Shown in pieces: positions 8,422 to 14,847 of a stretch of DNA of 64,000 bases. The position numbers and the translations under genes were made by a program. Every line of letters starts with the position of its first letter. The first letter of the stretch is position 1. The stretch is from DASZIT01 sp963819695. Its GTDB lineage: Bacteria; Actinomycetota; Acidimicrobiia; Acidimicrobiales; RAAP-2. Where the stretch lies: NCBI GenBank assembly GCA_963819695.1, contig CAWFXD010000001.1, positions 310,001 to 374,000 of the forward strand, given 5' to 3'. The notes beneath the pieces were generated by a model. The model was given only the letters and a program-made list of their open reading frames with translations. It did no database searches and had not been told where the DNA came from.

Positions 8422-9027
8422 TCATCTGCCGATGGTAAGGGCGAGAAGGGTATTAACGGCAGTCTCGAACGGGCGGGTACTCCGTTGCACCTGGGCGAGT
8501 AGAAGTCCTCCTTGGAGCGTGGCGAGCAGAGTAGTGGCGAGGTCGTCCGGGTCGATGTCCGACGGGAGTTTCCCGTCGGCATGAAGGGATCTGAGTCCAT
8601 CGCCGATGGCGGCGGCCCACTGATCGAACCCTGCCGCTATGAGCGCTCGGGCCTCGGGGTCACTCTCGGCGAGTTGACCAACGAGCGAGCCAAGTTGGCA
8701 GCCCCCCTTTGCTTTGGTGCGCTTCGCTGCGGTGATCACCATGTTCCGCCAGGCTTCGACTCCGTTCGCGCTGCTGAGCGCGTGCCGCTGCCGATTGACG
8801 ATGCTCTCGGCTTGGTAGTCGATGACCGCCTGCACGAGTTCGTTCTTGTCGGGAAAGTAGTGGTACATCTGAGAGCCGCTGACTTCCGCCGCCACCTTGA
8901 CGTCCTCCAAGGTGGTGCCCGCCACCCCGCGCTCATGGATCAGGGCGGCGGCCTCCTCCACTATTCGTGCCCGGGTGCGTGCTCCCTTGGAGGTGAGCCT
9001 CGACCGGTCACTCGTCTTGTTGACCAT
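8422..9027 (-). CDS. TetR/AcrR-family transcriptional regulator (LmrA/YxaF-like)
   Basis: 201 residues. The N-terminal helix-turn-helix is clear ('GTTLEDVKVAAEVSGSQMYHYFPDKNELVQAVI'). The C-terminal domain carries 'KGGCQLGSLVGQLAESD', the signature of the LmrA/YxaF-like subgroup. The start ATG is at 9025-9027. The gene is transcribed away from the SDR gene at 9123, and the 95-bp gap holds two nearly identical 16-bp palindromes. It therefore probably represses itself and the SDR-DUF1330-SDR genes in response to a small hydrophobic ligand (inference from arrangement). Confidence 0.92.
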   Translation of the reverse strand: MVNKTSDRSRLTSKGARTRARIVEEAAALIHERGVAGTTLEDVKVAAEVSGSQMYHYFPDKNELVQAVIDYQAESIVNRQRHALSSANGVEAWRNMVITAAKRTKAKGGCQLGSLVGQLAESDPEARALIAAGFDQWAAAIGDGLRSLHADGKLPSDIDPDDLATTLLATLQGGLLLAQVQRSTRPFETAVNTLLALTIGR

Positions 9028-9048
9028 GCGCCAATGTTAGCAGAATTC

Positions 9049-9097
9049 TGGGTTTGACAACCCATTCTCTTGCTGTCAGAGTGGGTTGTATAACCCA
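9049..9097. promoter_or_regulatory. paired palindromic operators in the TetR/SDR divergent promoter
   Basis: TGGGTTTGACAACCCA (9049-9064) and TGGGTTGTATAACCCA (9082-9097) share the arms TGGGTT/AACCCA and lie 33 bp centre to centre, about three helical turns. The second contains TATAAC (9089-9094), a possible -10 element for the SDR gene. Both are probable binding sites of the adjacent TetR protein. Confidence 0.75.
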
Positions 9098-9122
9098 TTT
9101 TGAGTGAGAGGACAAGCAACGC

Positions 9123-9873
9123 ATGACTGATTTAACTGGCAAGACGGCTCTGGTGACGGGCTCGACGAGCGGGATCGGCCGGGCTACGGCCATCGCCTTG
9201 GCCGCCCGCGGCGCTCACGTACTGGTAGTGGGACGCAACGAACAACGAGCCAAGGACGTGGTCGCCGAGATCGAAGGCAGCGGCGGCAGCGCGACGTTCC
9301 GGCTCACCACGTTGAGCGATCAGAAATCGGGCCAGGACCTGGTCGAGTGGGCCACTGAGGCAGGCGACGGTCACGTCGACATCCTCATCAACAACGCTGG
9401 CGTCGCCTTGCTCGGACCAAGCAAGGCAGCCACCGAAGCAGAGTTCGACGAGACCTTTGCACTGAACGTCAAGGTTCCGTTCTTTCTCGTCGCGTCACTG
9501 GCGTCCAGCCATGGCCGAACGCGGATGGGGTTCGATCGTCAACGTCTCCACGATGGTCGCGAGCTTTGGACAGGCCGGCATGGCTCTGTACGGCGCCAGC
9601 CGAGCGGCTCTCGAACTCTTGACCAAGACCTGGGCTGCGGAATACGGCCCGCTTGGTGTTCGGGTCAACGCCGTTGCCCCCGGCCCGACGCGCACCCGGA
9701 TGATGGAAGCAGTCCCCGAGGAGATGGTGAATCAGCTCGCAACACAAGCACCAGCAGGTCGCGTAGCTCAGCCCGAGGAGCTGGCTGCGGCGATCGTTTT
9801 CCTCGCAAGTGACGATGCCAGCTTCGTCCACGGCGTCACTCTTGCGGTCGACGGAGGCCGGGTAGCGACGTAA
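9123..9873 (+). pseudogene. SDR-family oxidoreductase, frameshifted at about 9504
   Basis: The first frame from ATG 9123 gives a typical SDR N-terminus: cofactor motif 'TGSTSGIG', then 'DILINNAGVALLG' and 'NVKVPFFLVASLA'. After codon ~127 it turns to nonsense. The rest of the protein continues in the next frame from 'MAERGWGSIVNVSTMV' through 'LYGASRAALELLTKTWA' to 'ASFVHGVTLAVDGG', stopping at 9873. An extra T at about 9504 (GCGTCCAGCC where GCGCCAGCC is expected) explains the break. The active-site motif is YGASR, so the usual YxxxK lysine is Arg. Corrected, the protein is about 249 residues. It is first in line from the operator pair at 9049-9097. Confidence 0.85.
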
Positions 9874-9946
9874 CCCCTGTCGGCGGTGACGTTTAAGAGT
9901 GAAGACCTAGAACACAGATCACACCTAACGACTGAGGAGTATCCAC

Positions 9947-10240
9947 ATGAGCGCATACGTAATTGTCGAATTCACGGTCAAGGACCTGGATGTTTATCGT
10001 GAGAAATACGGCCGCAACGCTGGACAGACGGCCAAAGAGCACGGAGGCGAGCCTCTCGCCAACGGCAACTGGGAAGTCCTGCACGGCGATGGCTCGCTCA
10101 CTTCAGGAGCACTCGTGCGGTTTACTGACCGTGAGACGGCCCTCAAGTGGTACAACTCGCCTGAATATCAGCAGCTGATCGATGTCCGAAGTGTGGCGAT
10201 GGATGCCCGTTTCAGCTTGCTCGACGGCCTCCCTAGCTGA
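9947..10240 (+). CDS. DUF1330-family small protein
   Basis: 97 residues with the compact alpha-beta barrel pattern of DUF1330: 'YVIVEFTVKDLDVYREKYG' at the start, 'GALVRFTDRETALKWYNSPEYQQL' in the middle. Members have a dimeric ferredoxin-like fold and unknown function, and often accompany SDR or monooxygenase genes. GAGGAG lies just upstream of ATG 9947. It sits between two SDR genes and is probably in the same transcript, 73 bp after the first. Confidence 0.85.
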   Translation: MSAYVIVEFTVKDLDVYREKYGRNAGQTAKEHGGEPLANGNWEVLHGDGSLTSGALVRFTDRETALKWYNSPEYQQLIDVRSVAMDARFSLLDGLPS

Positions 10241-10383
10241 TCGCGGTGGCTCCAGATCCCACCAGGTGCCCACGTGCTCGTCGACCCGCTACGGGTCTAA
10301 AGCAACCCAGGAGCGCCGGCGGACGCAACCCGGCATGGCCTATCCAGCCCCACTATTCCCACAGTAACTGAGAGGAAATACCA

Positions 10384-11304
10384 ATGAGCACAGTGCCAGG
10401 AAAGTCGGTACTCATCACTGGCGCCAACGCCGGGATCGGCAAGGAGGTGGCCCGGCAACTGGCATTACGTCCCGAGATGGCACGGATCTACTTGGCGTGC
10501 CGGAACAGAGATCGGGCGACACAGGCAAAGGCCGATCTCGAAGCCGTGACCGGCCGGCACATCTTTGACATCATTCTCATGGACGTCGCCGACCTCGATT
10601 CGGTCCGCGCCGGCCTTGACGCCATCAACGGATCCATCGACGCGCTGGTCATGAACGCTGGTGTCATTGGCCCGCAGACGTTTGAATTGACCGCTGACGG
10701 GGTCACCACCGTGTTCGCGACGAACGTCCTTGGCCACGTCGTCCTCCTCGAAGGGCTCCTGAAAGAGGATCGGCTTGGCGAGGTTGCGGTCTTCGCCGGA
10801 AGTGAAGCAGTCAGGGGGGTCCCGAAGTTGCGGATGAAGGGGCCAACGTTCGTCTCACACTCCGCCGACGAGTTCGCCACTGTCATCGACGGCAGCTATT
10901 TCGCCGGCAAAAAAGCTGACTTCAACCTCGCTTTCGGGCAGGCCAAGTACATTGGTGCCCTATGGATGGCCTACCTGGCCCGCCAACACCCCGACCGCCG
11001 CTTCATCACCGTGAGCCCCGGCAACACCACCGGCACCCAAGCAGCCAGTGACCTCCCATTGCCGATGCGGATAGGGGCGAAATACATCATGCCCACCCTG
11101 GGTCTCTCCCACAAACTTGACGTGGGCGCGAAGCGACTGGTCGACGGCGTCACCGACCCGACCCTGTCGAGCGGCGTGTTCTACGCCAGCGCGGCCAACA
11201 CGCTGAAAGGACCCTTGTTCAACCAAGCAGACTTCCTCCCCGACCTGGCCAACCCGTCGTTTCAGGACCACGCCAACGAGGCCATCCACCGCTTCTTCTC
11301 CTAA
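10384..11304 (+). CDS. SDR-family protein (retinol-dehydrogenase-like) with altered active site
   Basis: 306 residues. The Rossmann motif is 'TGANAGIGKEVA', followed by 'DALVMNAGVIGP' and 'TNVLGHVVLLEGLL'. The expected serine is present ('VFAGSEAVRG'). Where the catalytic YxxxK should be, the sequence reads 'NLAFGQAKYIGALW': Phe replaces Tyr while the lysine remains. The overall layout matches the WWOX/retinol-dehydrogenase-like SDRs that use NADP(H). A shifted tyrosine (AKY) might compensate, but its spacing is wrong. The start ATG follows GAGAGGAAA. It ends the first accessory module, 68 bp before the repeat block at 11372. Confidence 0.85.
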   Translation: MSTVPGKSVLITGANAGIGKEVARQLALRPEMARIYLACRNRDRATQAKADLEAVTGRHIFDIILMDVADLDSVRAGLDAINGSIDALVMNAGVIGPQTFELTADGVTTVFATNVLGHVVLLEGLLKEDRLGEVAVFAGSEAVRGVPKLRMKGPTFVSHSADEFATVIDGSYFAGKKADFNLAFGQAKYIGALWMAYLARQHPDRRFITVSPGNTTGTQAASDLPLPMRIGAKYIMPTLGLSHKLDVGAKRLVDGVTDPTLSSGVFYASAANTLKGPLFNQADFLPDLANPSFQDHANEAIHRFFS

Positions 11305-11371
11305 TGACGTTTGCGTAATACCGGGCACGTAGCGAGAGGGCAGTGAGTCAGCAAAAGCCGAGGGTCAACGC

Positions 11372-11566
11372 GCCGTCTTCGGGTCATGAACCCGAAGGTC
11401 GACCCCGGCCCGACTTGAGCCGCGTTTATGGAGACTCTGACGTCGGAGCGCCGATATTTTGAGTAGTGCAGCGCTTGGGCGACCGCGTACGCACGCCGCT
11501 ACTACCAGCACCTTCGCGCTTGCTGAGGTCCGGGCGGCCGGCGAACCAACGGAACCCCCGCCACCA
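11372..11566 (+). repeat. module-boundary block, copy B, ending in a tRNA-Met 3' end
   Basis: Three landmarks recur in the same order in the block at 14312. First is a hairpin CTTCGGGT...ACCCGAAG (11377-11397), resembling the tRNA-Met anticodon arm and followed by the same CCCGAAGGTCG as the tRNA. Second is TTGAGTAGTGCAGCGC (11459-11474). Third is GAACCCCCGCCACCA (11552-11566). The distance from GAGTAGTG to GAACCCCC is 91 bp in both blocks. The last 12 bases equal the 3' end of the tRNA-Met gene. Confidence 0.7.
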
Positions 11567-11586
11567 ACGGATTCTCAGAGTCCAGT

Positions 11587-11614
11587 CGAAAGCCCACGAT
11601 CTCGTGGGCTTTCG
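11587..11614 (+). terminator. perfect 13-bp hairpin after the tRNA-end remnant
   Basis: CGAAAGCCCACGA pairs exactly with TCGTGGGCTTTCG, 20 bp after a CCA-ending tRNA remnant and followed by GCTGCTGTTTC. This form (AAAGCCC...GGGCTTT) is common for tRNA terminators. It supports the idea that a tRNA 3' end plus terminator was duplicated here. Confidence 0.65.
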
Positions 11615-11969
11615 CTGCTGTTTCGGCGCACTTCGACGGGGTTATCCACAGGTTTGTCGGCTCTTTTTATCGGGACCCGCTTCGGCAGCCTCCGACGAAT
11701 GAACGAGCCCACCGGGCCACTGGTCGCACTTCGAAGCTGCCGTCCTCGATACCCTGCGGACGCGTTGTTGCGACTCCCAGGCGGTGATACGAGAGCTTGT
11801 CGTGGCACTCGACCGAGGTACGCACGCCAACGACCAGTTATGGACACCCTCTCCAACCGACGTCGAAATAGCCGTCGCGCGTCTGACCGCAACAGGTGGT
11901 GTGTGCCTTTGGGAACGAAACGGCCACGACCAGGCAGGTGCTCCCGTCAGCTGGCGAGAGATAGGAGTC
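11615..11969. other. stretch without a recognisable gene
   Basis: No frame shows family resemblance or a plausible start with a ribosome site. It contains TTATCCACAGG (11642-11652), a DnaA-box-like string that stands alone and is probably chance. Confidence 0.5.
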
Positions 11970-12110
11970 CTGGTGAGGCTGGCGCAGAGGTGAGTTGTCC
12001 TCGCCGGTGATGAGCACCTCGGTTCCGGCCACGAGCAGGATGACCCGCCAGCCCTTATAGGCGCGGCCCACGTCGATGCGGTGCAGCCGGCCCTCGTAAC
12101 GCACCGTCAC
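11970..12110 (-). pseudogene. C-terminal remnant of an IS481-type transposase
   Basis: On the minus strand the translation 'VTVRYEGRLHRIDVGRAYKGWRVILLVAG' followed by 'LITGEDNSPLR' matches the conserved C-terminal segment of IS481-family transposases (pattern: strand, RLHHIGVGRAY, hydrophobic strand, then an LT.DP..DYQ ending). The DDE core and terminal repeats are absent, and the expected end is in another frame. It marks an old IS in this accessory region. The family call rests on one motif. Confidence 0.55.
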
Positions 12111-12203
12111 CGCGCGCCTCCGCTCGGTGGCAAGCCTCCAACTGGGCCCATGGTTGTGCCGAGCGCGGACCTGGCGGCGGCGCAGCTGTCCGCTGATCGT
12201 ATT

Positions 12204-12845
12204 TCAGTGTTTGGTGAGCATTCGGAGGGATCGGGCGATCCACTGTTCGTACTGATCCGCTGTCCAGCCGCGTTCGACGGTCAGGATGCGATGGACGTCG
12301 GGGGATAGAGCGACATAGGTGATGTCGATTGCTTGGGGAAGCTCGAGGTGTGGGTCCAAGGCGTCGAGGTCGGAGAGGGCAGCGACGATGCGGGATTGGC
12401 CTTCGTGCCGTTGTCGGCGGATCTCGGTCACGAGCTCCGCGACTTCAGGGTCCACCTGGGCGGCGGTGGCGAGAACGTGCAGGATCGCCGACGAGCGTTC
12501 CATGAAGTCTCGGGCGATACGAGCGAACGCTCCGATCAATGCGACGGGGTCTGGCTGGGAGCGGGCCGCCTTTACCTCCGGTCGATCGCCGAATGCGACG
12601 GGCTGGTCGTCACCGCCGAAGGAGTTGTCGAGGACGGCCTTGAGCAGCGCCCGCTTGGAGGTGAACAGACGGTACAGGGTCGGCAGCGACGTGTCGGCGA
12701 CGTTGGCGACGGCCTCGAGGGTGGTGGCGGGATAGCCCCGATCGATGAAGAGCGCCTTAGCGACCTCGACGATCCGGAGGCTGGTGGCGTGGGATTGGGC
12801 TTGGCGCCGGGAGTTGTTGTAGGGCCTCTTGACGGGAGCAGCCAT
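12204..12845 (-). CDS. TetR-family transcriptional regulator
   Basis: 213 residues. The N-terminal helix-turn-helix is 'YPATTLEAVANVADTSLPTLYRLFTSKRALLKAVL'; the C-terminal part is helical and not assignable to a subgroup. It diverges from the FAD monooxygenase at 12867 with only 21 bp between the two start codons, and neither start has a ribosome site, so both mRNAs may be leaderless or nearly so. It probably regulates itself and the monooxygenase. Confidence 0.92.
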   Translation of the reverse strand: MAAPVKRPYNNSRRQAQSHATSLRIVEVAKALFIDRGYPATTLEAVANVADTSLPTLYRLFTSKRALLKAVLDNSFGGDDQPVAFGDRPEVKAARSQPDPVALIGAFARIARDFMERSSAILHVLATAAQVDPEVAELVTEIRRQRHEGQSRIVAALSDLDALDPHLELPQAIDITYVALSPDVHRILTVERGWTADQYEQWIARSLRMLTKH

Positions 12846-12866
12846 ATTGGCAATACTACAGCTATT
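12846..12866. promoter_or_regulatory. 21-bp divergent control region between tetR and the monooxygenase gene
   Basis: The gap contains AATACTACAGCTATT (12852-12866), an imperfect inverted repeat with arms AATA/TATT, and is AT-rich against its surroundings. With starts this close, core promoter elements must overlap the coding ends. It is a likely operator of the TetR protein. Confidence 0.45.
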
Positions 12867-14306
12867 ATGACAAGAGGGGACCTATCGCAAACTTGTGAGG
12901 TGCTGGTGGTGGGGGCGGGGCCAGCGGGCCTCGTCGCTGGTGTCACCCTCGCGGGCTACGGCATTGATGTGGTAGTGCTCGACAAACGCGACGGGCTGTC
13001 CGGGCTGTCGCGGAATCTGGTCGTCAGCACCCGAGGCATGGAGCTCATGCGCCGGTTCGGGTTGGAGGAGGCGATTCGGGCGGGCGCGGCCGACGTCAAG
13101 ATCCGAGCCTGGGTGACCCATGATCTGGCCTGCGGGGAGGGCAGCGAGATGCCTCTGGGGTCTCCCTCCGACGCCGAGGCCGCCTCTGTCAGCCCGACTC
13201 GACCGGCGTGGGTGGCTCAGGACCACCACGAACCCATCTTGATTGAGCATCTCCGTGGCCTGCCTTCGGCGACCGTCCGCTTCGGCTGCGAGCTGTTGGA
13301 GGTAACTCAGGACGGCCAAGGCGTCGACACCGTCGCGGCCGATGTGGAGACCGGGATCGCCGAACACATCTCTGCCCCGTACCTGATCGCCGCCGACGGC
13401 GCACACAGCGCCGTGCGAGCTCACCTGGGAATCGGCATGGTCGGGCCCGACGATCTGGCCGATTACGAACGCGTCGAGTTCACCGCGCCGCTGTGGCCCG
13501 TAGTGGGCCCGCACCGCTACGGGCTGTATGTGATTACCCGGCCCGACGCAGCAGGTGTCCTCGCACCTCGTGGGCCCGATGACCGGTGGGGGCTATCACG
13601 GGAGACCCCGATCGGAACCAATGGGCTGACCGGACTCGGCCACGAGGAGCTGTCGGGCCTCATCGGACGCGCCGTCGGCACCGAGGTGCGACCACAGATC
13701 GAACGGCTGAGCACGTTTACCTTCGCCGCCCAAATGGCCGAGCGCTATGCCGAGGGGCGCTGCTTCCTGGTTGGCGACGCAGCCCACCGGATGACCCCCA
13801 GAGGTGGCACCGGGATGAACACCGCCATTCAAGACTCGTTCGACTTGGGCTGGAGGCTGGCGTGGGTGCTACGCGGATGGGCCGGTCCGCAACTCCTTGC
13901 GAGCTATGAACGCGAACGGCGGCCGATCGCCGCCCACAACGTCGAGCGGGCCGCCGAACCAACCGGCGCCCGCCGGGAAACCGACCAAGCCCTGCCATGG
14001 GACCTGAATGGCCGACTACCCCACCACTGGTTGCGGACTGGTGACGAGCCGATTTCCACGATCGATCTCATCGGCGACGGGCTCACCCTGTTGACAGGGC
14101 CATCCGATCCCGCCTGGGAGCGTTTCTCTCAATCGACGCCACCCCGCGCACCCATCGACGTGCGCACCCTCGATAGCGCCACCGCGACCGCCCTCGACTT
14201 GCAGCCGAGCGGCGCACTCTTGGCGCGACCCGACGGACACGAGCTGCGACGATGGACCAACGTCGATGCCGCCGCGGAACAAGGTTCGAAGTGGGCGAAC
14301 CTCTGA
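12867..14306 (+). CDS. FAD-dependent aromatic monooxygenase (PHBH-fold)
   Basis: 479 residues. It shows the three flavin/NADPH motifs of class A flavoprotein hydroxylases in order: 'VLVVGAGPAGLVAGVTLAGYG' near the N-terminus, 'LIAADGAHSAVR' (DG motif) at about residue 175, and 'RCFLVGDAAHRMTPRGGTGMNTAIQD' (GD motif) at about residue 300. Such enzymes hydroxylate phenolic or polyketide-like substrates with NAD(P)H and O2; the substrate cannot be told here. The C-terminal ~120 residues correspond to the thioredoxin-like extension of phenol-hydroxylase/rifampicin-monooxygenase-type members, but look short. ATG 12867 is preferred because the motif starts 13 residues later. It is paired with the divergent TetR gene. 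Confidence 0.9.
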   Translation: MTRGDLSQTCEVLVVGAGPAGLVAGVTLAGYGIDVVVLDKRDGLSGLSRNLVVSTRGMELMRRFGLEEAIRAGAADVKIRAWVTHDLACGEGSEMPLGSPSDAEAASVSPTRPAWVAQDHHEPILIEHLRGLPSATVRFGCELLEVTQDGQGVDTVAADVETGIAEHISAPYLIAADGAHSAVRAHLGIGMVGPDDLADYERVEFTAPLWPVVGPHRYGLYVITRPDAAGVLAPRGPDDRWGLSRETPIGTNGLTGLGHEELSGLIGRAVGTEVRPQIERLSTFTFAAQMAERYAEGRCFLVGDAAHRMTPRGGTGMNTAIQDSFDLGWRLAWVLRGWAGPQLLASYERERRPIAAHNVERAAEPTGARRETDQALPWDLNGRLPHHWLRTGDEPISTIDLIGDGLTLLTGPSDPAWERFSQSTPPRAPIDVRTLDSATATALDLQPSGALLARPDGHELRRWTNVDAAAEQGSKWANL

Positions 14307-14311
14307 CCACG

Positions 14312-14517
14312 CCCCTCTTCGGGTGCCTAACCCGAAGATCTCACCCCCCAGGATCGACAGTGCCAAGCGGTTTTCTCGGGACCTCACCCTGCAAGCGACA
14401 ATATTGAGTAGTGCAGCGCCTCGGAGGCTGCCTAGTGCAAGCTCTGTGACCAGCAGTAACGTCGGGTTTGAAGCCCGAAAGGTGCACGATGGTCGTGAAC
14501 CCCCGCCACCATTTGAA
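14312..14517 (+). repeat. module-boundary block, copy C, ending in a tRNA-Met 3' end
   Basis: It carries the same landmarks as the block at 11372: hairpin CTTCGGGT...ACCCGAAG (14317-14337), TTGAGTAGTGCAGCGC (14404-14419) and GAACCCCCGCCACCA (14497-14511). The final 18 nt (14500-14517) equal 5978-5995, that is, the tRNA acceptor 3' strand, CCA and six further bases. Within it GTCGGG-TTTGAAG-CCCGAA (14461-14479) copies the anticodon-stem layout of the tRNA, and CCCGAA lies the same 38 nt from the CCA end. TTTTCTCGGGACCT (14371-14384) recurs at 7644. Confidence 0.7.
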
Positions 14518-14527
14518 TATGCAGGTC

Positions 14528-14553
14528 AGGGTCGGTCCGAGAGGGTCGGCCCT
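14528..14553 (+). terminator. hairpin following the tRNA-end remnant of copy C
   Basis: AGGGTCGGTCC, loop GAGA, GGGTCGGCCCT: eleven pairs counting three G-U wobbles, then TCTGCTGT. It lies 17 bp after the CCA remnant and mirrors the arrangement at 11587 and 7549. Confidence 0.5.
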
Positions 14554-14720
14554 TCTGCTGTCAGGGCACCGCATGGCAGCGGATTGAAGGCGCGACGGTG
14601 GCGTCGACTTGCGCTCTCGAACCGAATGATTTCAGCGGGATTACGCGGTCTTCAAACCGCTACTGCGCCGCACGGAAGCCGCTTCACCCTTCCCGCCATT
14701 TCCAATTTACACCGGGGTAG

Positions 14721-14756
14721 GGGGCTTGTTGCAAGGGCCCCTGGTGTGCTGACAAT
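14721..14756 (+). promoter_or_regulatory. rifamycin-associated-element-like inverted repeat and promoter
   Basis: GGGGCTTG (14721-14728), three bases, then CAAGGGCCCC (14732-14741) resembles the rifamycin-associated element, which I recall as GGGGCTTG-N3-CAAGGCCCC with minor variation. It overlaps a plausible promoter: -35 TTGCAA (14729-14734), 16-bp spacer, -10 GACAAT (14751-14756). The rifampicin-phosphotransferase gene starts 91 bp downstream, so rifamycin-inducible expression is expected. Confidence 0.65.
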
Positions 14757-14847
14757 ACACCCCACAAGCCGGCCCCACAGGCGGTCGCCGCGATCGACAG
14801 TACGAATGAGAGAGGCCCAATGGGCCGAGGGAGGGTGGGGTGGCCGC

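Noticed and set aside
11642..11652. TTATCCACAGG as a DnaA box or replication origin
   Set aside because: A single box without neighbours, AT-rich unwinding region or dnaA/dnaN genes nearby; chance or incidental.
11459..12010. Long open frame of ~180 codons on the plus strand
   Set aside because: Arg/Pro/Ser-rich translation typical of an out-of-frame reading of high-G+C DNA, no ribosome site, no family resemblance, and it overlaps the hairpin at 11587.
14581..14700. Possible tRNA-Sec or tRNA-Ser near GCGGTCTTCAAACCGC (14645-14660)
   Set aside because: The loop resembles an anticodon loop, but no acceptor stem or T arm (GGTTCGA with pairing stem) can be built on either strand.
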